From positions 1,513,275 to 1,577,274 of the forward strand of contig VWZL01000658.1 of NCBI GenBank assembly GCA_013396915.1: a stretch of 64,000 nucleotides of DNA, in the 5' to 3' direction. Positions 1-13,333 of the stretch are shown piece by piece. Source of the stretch: Stercorarius parasiticus (Eukaryota; Chordata; Aves; Charadriiformes; Stercorariidae). Position 1 is the first letter of the stretch, and every line of letters begins with the position of its first letter. Under the pieces are notes generated by a model. That model was not told the DNA's origin and made no database searches. It was given only the letters and a program-made list of their open reading frames with translations. The position numbers and the translations under genes are program-made.

Positions 1-1109
1 CTCTAAAGGTGGTGGTAGTTGTGACAGTAGGATATGTTCCTTAATGTATTCCTCCCTCTCAACCCACCTTGCATGGGAAACGGCTGGGGTAACAAAAAGC
101 AGACTGTTCCCTCCTCATGAATATTAATCAGTAAACTCCCCCTGCTATTTTAAATCGAAGGCTAGTGCTAAAGCCCTTTTCTCCCCCACTCAAGCATCCC
201 CCGAGGAAAACCCTGAAAGTCCTGGGAAAGCCATGCACAGAGGCTGCCGTGACTAGAGGCCTTCTAGGCAGTGACATATAAAACTCTGAGGTCAGGGGGC
301 ACAGCGAGAGGAGGAATCAGCTTTGTTTCCGCTATGTGTTGCTGAAAGCTAAACCTTTATGGAACTTTTCTAGCTGCATTTTTGGCTATTTAGCTTTGAA
401 AACAAAAGATTTATTTATTTTTTCCTATTCATTGCAGTTTTTGTCCTAAGTTGACAGCAGTAACATAAGAACAACCCTCCCCGTTCTGAGTTGGAGCTGT
501 GTATGCTCCTTTGGCCATCGCTGCTTTAGTACAAATATTATATGATCTTTAAGCAAAGGAAGAAAACAAAAAAATGATTGCACAGAACCAAAGTAAATGC
601 CCATTACATCCATTTGTTGTTCTAAATAAGAAAATTAAAACTCTCCCTGGCAAGTAAAATACATTGATTGGAGCATGTATAGTACTAGATGATGTCCAGA
701 AACCCAGCTGTGTGTCTTCATGATCCACTCAGCTTCAGATCAAACCAGAGGAATATTCCCAAGGACACAGGGTGATACAGCCGGAGGTTGGCTTGCCTCC
801 TAGATAACCCTAAGCAGTGCTGAGTAATTCTTTGAACTCAAAGCAATTTGTGATTGTGTTCAGAAATAACACACAGACTTGCCAAAATCCAAGAGTGTAT
901 CAGCAACCAACGTGTGTTTTTCCAGTGCCTGTAATGATAAGCCGATGCAGAGTTTTGTTGTTTTCTCTTTGGGGCAGTGTTAGCACTGGTGGTGTGCTAG
1001 AGGATTTCCCATGCCAAGGACGCGATTCACGTCCTGAAGAGTGTGCAGTCAAGAATAACGTTTTAAAATCTTTGTCCTTTATCAAAGGATCTGGATAGAC
1101 TTCAAAGGA
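1..1109. other. Non-coding stretch, nothing identified
   Basis: I see no gene, repeat family or convincing site here. A TATA-like string (CATATAAAAC) lies at 273-282, and an AT-rich run of TTATTTATTT type near 410-425. A short stretch at 116-160 rich in ATTAAT/TTTAAA looks like conserved non-coding DNA, but without alignment this cannot be judged. The small reading frames here are short and overlap on both strands. Confidence 0.5.
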
Positions 1110-1230
1110 CATTACTATCCATATCTTACAGCTGGGAAAACTCAGGCGAGGAGGCATGACATGGCTTCCCCAAGGTGATCTGATGAATTGGTGTCAAACC
1201 AGGGGTAAGATACTGTAGTTCCTGCCTGCT
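1110..1230 (-). repeat. MIR-type SINE relic (minus strand)
   Basis: The plus strand reads as the reverse complement of the MIR core: CTTACAGCTGGGAAAACTCA (compare 'tttacagatgaggaaactga'), then CCCCAAGGTGATCTGATGAA (compare 'cccaaggtcacacagcaagt'), then GTGTCAAACCAGGGGTAAGA. The order and spacing of these blocks follow MIR, an ancient tRNA-derived SINE spread before the amniote radiation. Divergence is high, as expected in a bird. The tRNA-like head is not clearly retained. The match is from memory of the consensus, so the edges are approximate. Confidence 0.6.
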
Positions 1231-4200
1231 GTGGATGCCGCATCTCATCATGCTGTGAAGGTCAGTGCTGGGTGCTGTACGGACCAGATCTGATGTACTG
1301 GTTGAAGACTGAGTGAGAGATGCTGCATCCGGTTAATGAATGGGGGACTCGAGGCAGGGGATGGGACACATTCAAGCTGATCAGCCCAAACAGGCTTGTG
1401 TTTGGTGGTTGCTTGGTAGCAATAGCTAATCACACAAAGCCCATGGTAGAATGGCAGTAAAGCCCATAGGACAGGCTCTGGGTGACCATGGACAATAACC
1501 ACGTCTCAGTCTTTGGGAACAATGTCTGAGGACATTGCTAGGGCAGAGGGTGGGAATATGGTGGATTTTGCTGCTGCTGGTTTGCTCAGTCCATACCTAA
1601 TAGTACACATTTCATCCAAATCACCCGTGCCACCCAACTGAACTGGTGATATTTTTTCCCTGATTTACTCTCGAGAGATGACATCTGATTCGTGTAAAGG
1701 CAGGGTGGCGTGAATCAAAAGTACCTGATCCAGCATAAAGCTTGCTAACATAAAGATAAGCCTTCACAATTCCTTGATCTTGAAGAGTAGCTTAGAGCTT
1801 GAAGAGTAAACTCCCATGAGATCAGCATCTTAGGTCAGGTGGCTGCAGTGGTTCTGGTCCAGAGCCCTAAAGCCATGTGTACTTCTATGTTCTGGGAGTA
1901 ATGCTGAGGTAGGTATCTGACTGCACTCAGAAGAGATCTTCAGGCAGAACTTGTCCTTTTTACTTGCAAGATCTGGATGGAGTGAATGGTTGATGCTAGT
2001 ACAAAGAGATGTGTATGTTCTGCAGCAAGGTCTCAAGTAAAACTCTTGGCAGATCACACAAGGTTTAAGAGGGTTTATCAAGCTGCAGTTGTCCTGTTCA
2101 GGACTTTTCCAAGGTGAAGGCAGCAGCACAGTTCTTCCAGAACACAAGAATGAGTAGCTGTAACTAATAACTGCAGGTAAAAACACATATCAGTAATTAG
2201 AGGTACTTAATAGTTTCCTGGTTCCATTAAGTGCTTGCAACTGATATTTACTCTTGCTTTTCACCCTTCTTTGGAGGAACTGAGCTACAGCTGACTAATC
2301 CAGTTGGTGGTGAGCAAGATGGTGGTAGTGTCAGTCGGTTTTAGTGGAGTTCCTTAAATGTGTGGAGCATGAGAATGCAAATGTTTGCTAAGAATCAGGT
2401 TACTCATTTCAAATGGAAGTATTTGGCTATGGATATGTTTTGAAGACTGTGTTGCATGATGACAAAAAACCAAACCAAAAAAGAGATCAGAATCACTCTA
2501 AGTTTGAAACAGTTTATTCTAACTGTATGGAAAGAATGCAACAACTGCCTGTTTGGGAAACTACCTTCACAACAGTGTTTTATAAAGATATAAAATGAAG
2601 CAGTTAAACATTAAATGGGAGGCCCAAGTGCAAAACGAGAAATGTATTTTGAAATGGATGTGACCCTGGCAGAAGTTGTGAGAGATCGGAAGTACATCTT
2701 GACAACTGGTTATTTCCTCTCAGCTGAACACTCCTCGGGAATCCTTCTACCTTCAGGCCAAGAAGCCTTATTTATTCTACTAATGGATGCAGATATTCAC
2801 CATTATATTGCCTGTGGTATACTGACAATAATGGAGAATTTCCAACAGGGAGGTCTGGCACCCTGGAGATCATGCAAAGTCAACTCCTGATCTCAAACTT
2901 CTACTTTTTCTGAAAGTGTTACCTAGCCCGGCTAAGCCAGCTGTTCCTGTCCATCACATTCAGCCTCCCAGCCCTTCGGAAGAGGATAGGAGAGACGTAG
3001 AGACATCAGCACTCAATACTGTATATGCAATACTCTTTTCCCTGACATCATTCAGCTATGGTTGTAAATGCCAGAGCGAAGGCTGGACGTGTTTTGGAGA
3101 GAGGGGCTGTCTCTGGGCTGCTACATCGATAGGCTGTACGGGCACTTGTATTCTTCGTGGATGAGTAGTTTCCTGTGGTGCACGTAGGAGCAGAATCCTT
3201 ATTTCTCCTTTTCCTCTGTTAGTCCCCCCCATCTGCCCTGTTGGCTTCTGCACTCCATAAACTTATCAGGTGACATCTCCTTCTCCGTGGCATTCTCTCT
3301 ATACTTATCTAGGGATTTGAATACCTCCTGGTTAGTGATTTCTGGCAGAACAATGTATGCCATTGACAGCACAGTCTATAGCCAGCTTGCCTTTCACATT
3401 CCTGTTTGACTTTGTTAACTTTGTTATTTCAAAAATATTCTCTCTTGAAATTTTACACGCTTAAGGCAACTAAAAGAAAATTCTCCACTGGTAAAGTTGC
3501 CTAAACTAACTAGCTAAACCTTGAAAGGATATCATTTCCCTTGAAAGTGCATCCTCACAGATAATTGATAGCATAGCCATCTTTCAGACCAGATGGTTTC
3601 CTTTTGGATGCTTACACAGAATAAAGTATGAGGAGCAAAGTAGCCCTTATACCCTCATAACAGAGCCTGCCATTGCTTCTTAGACTAAAATCCACATTCC
3701 AGAAGGGTATAAGCTAATAAAAAAAAACCTTGCATGTCACCTGATGATAATTAGCTTCATTGGAAGAGAAAAGTAATTTCTATACATTGGTTGGTTCTTT
3801 CTCTAATATTTATTATTGTATGATATTAAATATGTATATATGTGTACATCCCTATTAGACAATGAATATAGTGCTGCATAAGACATAAATCTAAGGATAT
3901 ATTGCAGTTTATACTTACATTTATCCTGTGCTTTTGTTCATAGAGATTTGCAAAGGGTAAAATCTATAATGTCTTCCATGGAAACAAAGCCACTTCTGGT
4001 GTGGAATTAACATAGTGTTTACAGTACTTCATAGTCATGTCTAATAGCTGAGGTTGGGCAAGTCCAGCCCTCCCTTTTGGGACCATCGTGCATGTTGTAA
4101 TTAATAGTATAATAGTACTTGACTTCTGTGTTGAGCATAGGAAGGAACATGGCACCAGCCTCTTCTTCCTCCCTTATGGAGAAAAGTTTAAGTGCTGAGC

Positions 4201-5059
4201 TGTTCACAGGCACAGGGAGCACCAGTCCTTTACTCCTGTGATATGTACTATACGCTGCCCAAGCAGCAGTTCCCCCCTCCTCCTCTGGAAAGGCGGCAGA
4301 ACAGACGGGACCATCTTGGAGGACAGATGTTCTACAGGGTGGATTGTGCTGGTTAGGGCAGAGGTAGAGAAAGAAAGCATCAGTTCAAGATAGCAGGGCG
4401 ATTTCAGGAAGGCAGAGCGGAATCACCCACACTGGAGTGAGAATTTTAACAGGGCATTTTGACAGTTCTTTTAAAAAAAGACACTTCCTGAGGTTATCTG
4501 TGTATTGTGGAGGGAAAACACCATGTACTGAATCAGTGGCATCCCAACTGTGAAGTGTCTCAGAAATTGCTTGTTTGCGCTTTGGTGTGGGCAACCACAG
4601 GATTAGGGATCATGAGTGGAAGAAGAGGATATTTGGGCAGAATAGGAAGGAAAACCCATGCCTTCTAAGGAAATAACTCTTGGGCATCCGTCACTGGGAA
4701 TCATGATGGCTATACAGTTCTCCTGCTTTTTGTCCCCCTTCAGTGTGAGCAGATGGCAAAAGGGACTGCAAGGAGAGTTCTGCAGAGGTGATAGGAATGA
4801 TGAAACTTAAAGACAATGTTTGTGAAAGCAAAGCAGTGTAAGAGAGACTGATATACTGTTCTTCTGACAAGATTGGCACTAACACTAAATTCAGGGAGTT
4901 ATATACCTAAGGACCATACTAAATTGCCCTTATTTAAATTGTTGATGATGGTTGCTTTTTGCTTCTAAGAAATTGCCTCATCAGAACTAATCAGTTGGAC
5001 AGGTGATTCATGTTAACACTCATCTGTATGTCCAGCCTGAGTAACATTATCTGATTCCT
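1231..5059. other. Non-coding stretch, simple sequence only
   Basis: No gene or recognised repeat family is seen in these 3.8 kb. There is a short A-run near 3720 and a small TATG/TA tract near 3830-3848 (AATATGTATATATGTGTACA). A direct repeat of CTTGAAGAGTA occurs twice near 1779-1808. Small reading frames on both strands, for example near 1830-2186 and 2615-2890, match nothing I recognise. Confidence 0.5.
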
Positions 5060-5222
5060 GGAAGCCTTATCCTTTCCATCTCCACTTTTTGTTCCACCCT
5101 TGTCTTACATTGTATTTGGTCTGGAAGCAGGCAAGGGCAGGGACCTTGCCAGGTCATGTTTTCGCAGTGTTTGTGCAAGAGGGCCCTGATCCTAATTTTT
5201 TAGCCTTTGGGGAACAGCACTG
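5060..5222 (+). repeat. 3' tail of an ancient amniote LINE/SINE
   Basis: The order of blocks GGAAGCAGGCAAGGGCAGGG, then GTGTTTGTGCAAGAGGGCCC, then TGATCCTAATTTTTTAGCCT resembles a common old amniote retroposon tail of the form 'aagctcttcggggcagggac ... tgtttgtacagcgcctagcaca ... gggccctgatcctgattggggcct'. The upstream CCATCTCCACTTTTTGTTCC fits the pyrimidine-rich lead-in of the same tail. I recognise the family as an old dispersed element seen in turtles, crocodilians and birds, probably of the CR1/L3 group, but cannot name the subfamily. No coding part is visible upstream. Confidence 0.5.
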
Positions 5223-6390
5223 GTCAAAGTGGTTGTAACCCAGAGCCTGCTTGTGGAACATGAGAAGAGTTTGTCCTTTGATGGAAAGTGCCGTGGGCAG
5301 GATAGTGATGGCTCTTGCATGGCATTGTGTTTCTGGAGGGGCTGGGCTCTTCCCAAGGAGCTTGGCTGTGCTGGCGGTTCCCTCTCCTGATTCCCGACCA
5401 GATGCTTCCCCTAAGTACCAACTGCAGTGGCAGGGCTCAGGCTGGGAGAGCACACGATGTGTCTTTGGAAAGGTTCAGCTGCCCCTTCATGTGCCCTTTT
5501 GGGTCTTGGGCTAGCCAGGCTTCAGGAAGGGCAAAGAGGAGAAGGTCAGAAGATGAAAGCGTCTTTAGAGTAAAATCCTCTGCTGAGATGCAAGGCAGAA
5601 TGACTTTGTCACTCAATTAGACTGGACTTTCAAAGCACGGAATGAAGTGTCGGACGCGGCAATGCAGCCCTTGTCAGTGCAGCGTGTGGGAGGCAGCCCG
5701 GCAGAGGGGAGGGAAGTGAAGAGGGTTTGTTCAGCAGCTGGCACAGCAGCTGGGCCCTGCCAGCTTGCATACAAGTTGCTTCATGCCTGTCGGTGACCAA
5801 CGTCTTCTCTGTCTGTGGCACTTGGCACCCTGCTAAGTCTACTTTTCTTAGTTCTCTTTCCCTGGCGCAAGGCTCAGCGGCAGACATGCGCCCTGGGAAA
5901 GAAAAGAGTCTAGGACCAGCACAAAGTTTTTATGCAGAGGATTTTAAGGCTTGCTCATATTAAGAGATTAAGAAACAAGAGTTAGTGGCTTCTAAACTAC
6001 ATAGTGACAAAACTGCTTTGCACTAAGCAAACTAGCCTTAAATTATACAATCAAATCCCTATTAACTGCTCTGTCCTTATTGAATGCCTTGGCTTGAAGG
6101 GTGATTCATTTCATACACCCTTCTGTCCAAACCACCGGATGAACACCCATCGTGAACTGTGAAACTCGGAGCCTTGTGAGAGGAAATAGTTCTCTCATGA
6201 AATTCAGAGGCCTCTGTAACTGTGCAGGATGGATGTAAATAGGTGTGAGAGTCTTCTTCAGAGGCCTTTCTAACCCAGACTGCCCAGTCACCTGGCTGAA
6301 ACATCAAATATCATTCATATATGTAACTGAGTTGTCTGTATAATTTGTGCTTTTCAGTGCTGTATGACATTGCAAATGTGCATGGTGGTT
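5223..6390. other. Non-coding stretch, nothing identified
   Basis: Overlapping small reading frames on both strands at 5224-5620 and 5630-5963 are chance frames in a locally GC-richer segment. They have no start context, domain or splice structure that I can support. No repeat family is recognised. Confidence 0.45.
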
Positions 6391-6470
6391 GAGATTTTCA
6401 AAAGTCACAGGAATTAAGACACCTGTAATAGAGCTGGTGCCTAAATCCCTGAGACTGTGTGGAAAAGCAC
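6391..6470. repeat. Ancient amniote repeat, 'GATTTTCAAAAGT' family
   Basis: GAGATTTTCAAAAGTCACAG followed by GAATTAAGACACCTG and then GGTGCCTAAATCCCTGAGAC is the diagnostic order of an old dispersed amniote element ('gattttcaaaagtgcctaa...ggtgcctaaatccc'). A second, inverted relic lies at 63841-63903. The family name is not certain to me. The element appears to be non-autonomous and non-coding. Confidence 0.45.
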
Positions 6471-9400
6471 TCACAAAAGCTGTTATGAGGATCACAATGA
6501 GAATGCCTTGGGGTAGGAGCTCAGCATCATCCTAATCGTAAGCTGAGAGATTTCACAGGCAGGGCATTTTCCTGAATCCTAGTGTCATTTAACAGTCTCA
6601 GGATGACTCTATAAACCACCCCTTATCACAGCCAGGTCCAAAAACCTGCTCTGGGAAGCCAGTAATGGCTTGATTTTACAGAGGTGATTTAGACTGGTTC
6701 CTTCTACCCCATGTATCCTCCTTTCTCCTCTGCCCCACAGCACCTCTTGCCAGTGTCAAACACTGTATTAGAGCCACTGCTGCAGTGTACCATCTTAAAG
6801 GCTTCCCCCAAGAATGGAGATCTGACTGTATTTCCAACTCTCTGTGCCTTAAGGGAGCTGGAGTGTGGCTGAGCATCTGTCCCTCTGTTCTGCAGCTCAA
6901 GCAAAGAACATTGCTTTTACCTCTGTGTATTCTGGATGACTTGGTGCATCCATAATATTCCCCTCCAGCGTCTCAGCCCCAAACAGTTGCATTGCGTATA
7001 TATTAGTTTGAACCCAGATTCTGGTACCAGGCATTTCTCTCGGCAGGGAAATCAGAGTGGAGAGCATGGAAGCTCTGCACCATCCTGGCAGCCTGCCCTA
7101 CTTAGCAAGGACCAGGATCACTCCATGACATGGGTAACAAAGACAGTATAGTTTAAGTGTCCTGGAAAGGATGCTCAAAACCAACCAGCTTTGGTTGATA
7201 GCCTGCTGATACCATCCTTTTCATCTCCAGTACCCTTGATGCTACTGTAAGTGCTGTTGCGTGGCAGAGGGAATTGCACCCACTATAGCTTCTTGAAAGC
7301 TGAGCACCAGGTGTGTTGCTGGAAGTCCTGAGTCTCGGCAACTCACTTGTGAGTAATCAGTGTGGAAAGCAAGGTTTTCCTATTTTGTTTCTTGTTAGGT
7401 TTTCCTACAGACCAGTTGCCATCAGAATACTGCAATTAGCCCAATCAGAAAGTGAGAACCTGCGTTGTTAGAAGGGAAAAAGAGCATCAGCTCCTTTCAG
7501 GAAGGGAGAACTGGTGCCAATTTATGGTTTGCTCTCAAAGGACCTGACAAGCATCTTATTGAAACTGATGGAACAGCTGGCATTGATTATATTGAGTTCA
7601 GCTCCAACATGAAGCTCTGAGAGCACTTTTCAGCATCTAATGATGGCTTCCTATATAACCGCCTTGGAAACCTGATCTGCTTTCCTTCCAGCCCCATTCC
7701 AGTCCAGGTTGACTTGTGTTTCTTTGTTCACTAAAGCTCTTGTTGACTAAGTCTTCTGGGACAAACACATAACTGGTGCTTAAATCCCCACACAAAAGCA
7801 AGCACAGATGCCTTTCCTGCTTTGAAATATCCAAGGTCTTTCTCTGCATAGCAAGAATCCATGCCCTGAATGGACTCAGGGAAGGCAGAAAGGGACTTGC
7901 TGCCTGTGAGGCCTGGTTAATATGCTTCTGACTGTCTGGCTTTGTGCCTTCTTTTTAGCTCCTTGTGAATGAGAATGGCCTGCTGGCAGGTAGCCTGAGG
8001 GCTAGCTATGGCTAGCTGTGAAAGGATGAGCTGGGAAACAGGAGCAGGAATAAAAGTAGAGGGTAGCAGATGAGAAGAAGGGAAACCGTTCTCATTGACG
8101 AGTACTTTTCTACTGAGACGACATCTGTGTGTAGTGTAGCCTTCTCTCTTTTTGTCTGCAGCAGATTCCTACAGCACCCGTCATCCATCTAATTGATTCT
8201 CACCTTCTTGAAAGTTGCTCGGAAGGATATTTGGGAGCCAGCCTTGCCTTGCTGATTATTTTCTCAGCTCCCTCAGCACCCCAGGGCTGAACCACTCTTT
8301 CTGTATCTGAAGGCAAAGGGGTTTAGATGCCATGTGACAGTGGCATTGGCAGGACCCTGATCCTTCATACATGTTGCTGATGTATTTTCTAGTTTGGGAA
8401 TTGTTTCATTTGCATGACACACACTGTAGGAACACTTTTCTACTCTTTCTGCCCAGCTGTTTGCTGCCAGACTTGGGTTTCTCAGATGCTAGCCACAATT
8501 TTTAGGAGCTAAAAGTTGTTGCAGTGTCAAAGGTAAATATTATAATTTAGAAATAGTGTCCTCAAAGGGGGAATACTCTGCTTCAGCACAGCAAGTTGCC
8601 TGCTTCCAGCTTCTGGAATTTGCTTCCAGTCACTACTGCTAATTCTTTTTATTTCTTTGCATATTTTTCGTGTGAAGGCAAAAGTCTATGGATTTACAGA
8701 GCTCAGACTGTTTGCAAAATAGCTACTCAGTTTTTCAGGTGGCTTCTAAACCCATATTTAGAAGCTTGTCTCCTGTCTCACTCTGAAGCCATTAAGCATG
8801 TGGAGTATATTCATCAGCTGACAATTACACCGAGATTTGGAAATAATAAGGGTAGAAGAAATAGTCCACCAAGATGATGTAGCTCATGTTAAGGTAATAT
8901 GGAGAAACACCCAATGGTCATTCAGTGTTAAGCATGAAGTCTTGTATGGGTTAGGCTGATTTAAAAAAAGAGAAGAGAAAAAAAAATCATTCACTGAAAA
9001 GAATAAAACCAGAGGAAATAGGAACTAGATACCATCCAGCACCCTGTGTGCACTGTGAGGGGAAACAAAGTGAGCTGTGCCTGTGCTGTGCCCAGGGCAG
9101 TGGGAAGCAATAGGCTATGCCTGGTTTTGGTGTTTATTTATCTGATTGATGAAAAATCAGCGCAGCACTAGTAGCATGCATGGGAGCTGGCAAGGTAGCA
9201 CATTTCCCTCAGCAAAATCAAAGGGGTCTTTGGTCTCTTGGTAGCTCACAGGAGGTTTGTTCTCCTCTGCTTGGGGCACAGAGCACTGCAAAGGGTTTCT
9301 CTGGCAGGGCCCCAGCGCTCTTCCAGCTCCGATGTCTGTAGGGAAAGGGCTGCGTGGAGATGGTGGGAAAGTGTCATTGGAAAGTCCTTGGTCCTTCTTG

Positions 9401-10489
9401 TCTGTTGCTGTTATGTTTTTCAGTCTGAGGGGAGGTCCCAGGTATTTCATTTACAAGAAGTATTTCAGGGAGAATTTTCTGCGCTAATTGCCGTGTTGTT
9501 TACTGTCAGAGAGATGCTGGGTTTATTACTTCATGCACTTTAAAACTGGCGGAGGGTGACAAGGTTTATGATTTAATCTCTAGCAAGTGTCTCTTTCATT
9601 GGGGGTAGGTGAAATGTTACTATCATCTGTTCAAAGGTGGAGTGACAGTTTTGTACTAGAACCCAACTAACTGCATCTCAGAAAAATGCTGATACAATCA
9701 CACATGAGAACTGGGTGAGATGAGACACTTTTCTCCCGGCGTCTGCAGTGCACAGTGGAAGCTGCTGATATTTGATGAGCAGTAACAAGCTGCCCTACTG
9801 TGACACCCCACCAATGCCAATTGTTTATGCCAAGTCTGCTGAGCAACCAACATGCTGAAGAGGCAGAGTCATGTTTAGCACAATGAGATCCAGGGACTTG
9901 AATATGTTGCGGTGTTAATTCCTGATGTCGTTGTCACTGATGAGAATTTATTTACACTTTCAGAGAGGCAGAAAAGCTTACTCTTAAAAAGAGGAGTTAG
10001 AAAGCAATTGTTTCTGCATGAGCCGATCCCATCAGTCTCCACATGCCCCAGGTGTGCAGATCCAGGTTGCTAGGTTAGCCTTACCTCAGTGTTGCAAATT
10101 ACACTCAAATCCCCCTTAACCTCAGTAGCTTTATTGTTGATAAATGCTTCTGGAGGGCGCCTTCAAGATGCATTACCTTAATTCATGGTTTGCCTTGCCT
10201 CCCTCAGTCTCTCCCGTGTGCTCTGAAAGCCTCCCTGTTCTCCGCTGCGCTCCAGCCTTGCCCCGTCGTGGTGCAGTCCCTGTACCCCAGCATCTCTGCC
10301 TGGCCCTTGGCACAGGGCATCCTGGAGGGCCAGTTCTGGGGTCAGGGGCTTTGTCCTGGCACAGTTTTACACTTGGACACTGCTTGCTTCTTGCACAGGT
10401 TGGTTGTACCTGCACAGGGGCACAGCACAGGGATTGCAGGTGACTGCAGATGATTCACGAGAATATGATCAGGGTGTTTTTCTGCTGTT
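6471..10489. other. Non-coding stretch, nothing identified
   Basis: Four kilobases with no supportable gene, RNA or repeat family. Frames near 9157-9543 overlap on both strands and 10144-10453 holds three overlapping frames in a GC-richer patch; none resembles a known protein. This patch directly precedes the CR1 insertion. Confidence 0.45.
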
Positions 10490-11056
10490 ACAGAATCACA
10501 GAATCACAGAATGGTTCGGGTTGGAAGGGACCTTAAAGATCATCTAGTTCCAACCCCCCTGCCATGGGCAGGGACACCTCCCACTAGACCAGGCTGCTCA
10601 AAGCCCCATCCAGCCTGGCCTTGAACACCTCCAGGGATGGGGCATGGACAACTTCCCTGGGCAACCTGTTCCAGTGTCTCACCACCCTTACAGTAAAGAA
10701 TTTTTTCCTGATATCCAATCTAAATCTACCCTCTTTCAATTTGAGGCCATTACCCCGTGTCCTATCATTACACTCCCTGATAAGGAGTCCCTCCCCATCC
10801 TTCCTGTAGGCCCCCTTTAGGTACTGGAAGGGGCTATAAGGTCTCCCCAGAGCCTTCTCTTCTCCAGGCTGAACAACTCCAACTCTCTCAGCCTGTCTTC
10901 ATAGCAGAGGTTCTCCAGCCCTCTGATCATCTTTGTGGCCCTCTGCTGGACCCGTTCCAACAGGTCCATGTCCTTCTTGTGCTGAGGACTCCAGAGCTGG
11001 ACGCAGTACTCTAGGTACGGTCTCACCAGAGCAGAGTAGGGGGGCAGAATGGGAAC
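10490..11056 (-). mobile_element. CR1 LINE, 5'-truncated, 3' end intact
   Basis: This is a minus-strand copy of CR1, the dominant avian non-LTR retrotransposon. The 3' terminus is at 10490, where the plus strand shows repeated CAGAATCA/CACAGAAT units, the complement of the short terminal repeats of CR1. Next to it are GGTTGGAAGGGACC and the segment reading 'gccatgggcagggacacctc' on the plus strand, both typical of the CR1 3' region. Reading the minus strand, 11040-10830 is an open frame encoding the end of the ORF2 protein: [31 protein letters not shown] and LFSLEKRRL are conserved landmarks C-terminal to the reverse transcriptase. The rest of ORF2 and all of ORF1 are missing, as expected from 5' truncation at target-primed reverse transcription. 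The copy looks only modestly diverged. It cannot move by itself. Confidence 0.95.
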
Positions 11057-12496
11057 TGTTGTATGGGAACTCATTACAAAGCTCCTAAGGTTTTTCCATT
11101 TGGCAATTTAAGAATGTAGGTTTCTTGCACTATGATTGAAAAGCCCCTCTGGCCTTTGTGAAGGAGGTGAACCTAGTGTTCCCAGGCTAAAGCCAGGTTA
11201 CTGAGACCTTAGCCATGTGTATTCCTCAGAGAGGAGAGTCAGAGATCTACTTAAATGGGAGCAGTTTTCCTGGCTATATTTAAGGTGTTTTTATAGATCT
11301 ACAACAACGTTGAAGAGGTGTCCCTCTGGAATAAAATGGGGCAATATCTGCTTCAGAACTTCTTGTTTAGATCTTTAACACTTTCCAGCTCTTTGTATCC
11401 TTCCATGAGGTCCTGTACACTGTTTTCCCATCTCCCTCTATTTCCCCCCATATTAGGGTTACTGATTTCCCCTCCACTTCCCTGTGTCAGTGCTCCATAT
11501 GCTCTCTTACTCTACAAGAAGAGGCTCAGGATACTCTCCATGCTCTCCCCTCCCAAAGCTCTGTCTTTGGTCAGTAGAGAGTGACAGACCTAGTCGAAGC
11601 TAACGAGCCAGAAAGCCAGGTGGCAGGGCCCTGTTGTTGCTGTAGCAGTTGCAAAACCATCTATACAACTCTATATTCCTCCAGCAGATCAGTGGGCCCT
11701 TCACTGCAAGCCTCGGAAGAACAAATTGACAAATATCTGAGCTGGAAGTGGACTCCCCCTGTAAGGAGGCTGGTTACAGCGTTAGTGGAGAGGGAAATTC
11801 AGAGTCATTAAATAGGAAAGGATCAACTCATCACGTGCCCTGGACTTTTTAAGCAAACAGAGCAGGAGAATAGAGTAACTGTGACTTCCCTTCCCTCAAA
11901 CCAATAACTGAAGTCCTTATTTCAGCAAGTGCCACACAGCACACAGCTACGTGACTCATTTTCATTTTACAAGGCTTCTTGGTTTTAACTGTGACAAAAT
12001 TCAGTGCCTGTAAAACTCTTGGCTTCTTATTATCACCTTCAGAAAACAGCATACGTCTTCATTTTCCTGTCAGCTCCCTTCTGAAGTGCTGGGGAGGGGG
12101 AAGCTGGCTCTGGTCATGGCACGGGGGCTGCTAGTGCAGAGTGCATCAGTGTGAGACCACACCTGATTATAAGCACTCACCTGGTACAAACCTTCAGGAT
12201 GCCTGCCTGACACTGGAGTGAGACCAGTCATTCTCCGGTTTTTACTTTTTACAATGAAAAACCATCACCACTAGGGTTCCAAGGAACTTAAAGCTTGAAG
12301 CTTTGTATTTGTTTTATCATTTTAAGGGGCTACTATTCAATCTGTAGCAAGTTTGGGTGAAACCAGGGAATCCAGCTCTGGAGTCTTTACCCAAAGGGGA
12401 CTCTCACTGAGTCTACTGTATAGCTGGCATTTTCTGATGGCCTACCTGTCCCTCCTACTCTCTAGACTTAAAAACAGTTTCAAATAAATCAGTGGA

Positions 12497-12508
12497 TTTT
12501 TTTTTTTT
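12497..12508. repeat. T12 homopolymer
   Basis: A run of twelve T residues, with no recognisable retroposon body attached on either side, so I do not read it as a retroposed poly(A) tail. Confidence 0.8.
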
Positions 12509-13333
12509 CAGTTTGGTATTGTGTCAAGCTAACAATAGTGTAGGGAAACTGTACTACCCCAAAGGAAAAAGTCACTTTCATCTTCTAGTACACACTTCAT
12601 TGTGGAGAAATAACTGAAGAAAAAAAGGGTTATTTTTTGCCCAGATCATTCTGTGCCCAATTTGCATCACTGCCTATAAACTCTTCTCTTCTGGCACAAC
12701 TGAGGAGGCAGGGAGCTGCAACATGACCTGGGAAGAAACAACAAGAGGTAGAGGGGCAGGAACTTCTTAATCCATGTAATTGCCAAGCCAGTATATTATG
12801 TGAGTACATCCTAAATTCTCTCATTTGGTGGCCTCTTCAGATGTGTCTGATCACTCTGCATGACAGCAGAGAGAGGCAGAAACTGGTTTTAGGAGATTTT
12901 AAACAAGCAAGAGTTGCAGAGGGCATTACTAAACTGTAGATTTCAATCAGTAATCCCAAGGAACACGAAGATCATTAGCTTTGGGGATTTCACCATAGTG
13001 TCACTGCAGAGGATTTATTCTGTTGAACACCAGAAATACATGCAGGTGGAGAAAACATAGTTCTTACTCTGAGGAGCTCTCAGTGAGCTAAAGCCAAGCT
13101 AGGCAGGGATGGGACACAGGTGGTACTCTAATACAAGTGTTGATACTGGCCTTGCTTTAACTTTATTAAAGGGGATCCTTTTCCATGACAAATAAAGAGA
13201 AAAACCTCAGGAAACCCAAAGAGCTGAGGGTCATTTTGAATGCTGTTGTTTCCTTAAATGCAGCAGAATAACCAGCTGTTGTTTCTGCCTGGCATTTTAG
13301 AGAAAGACTCTCTGGAGGTTGAAGAACAAAGAC

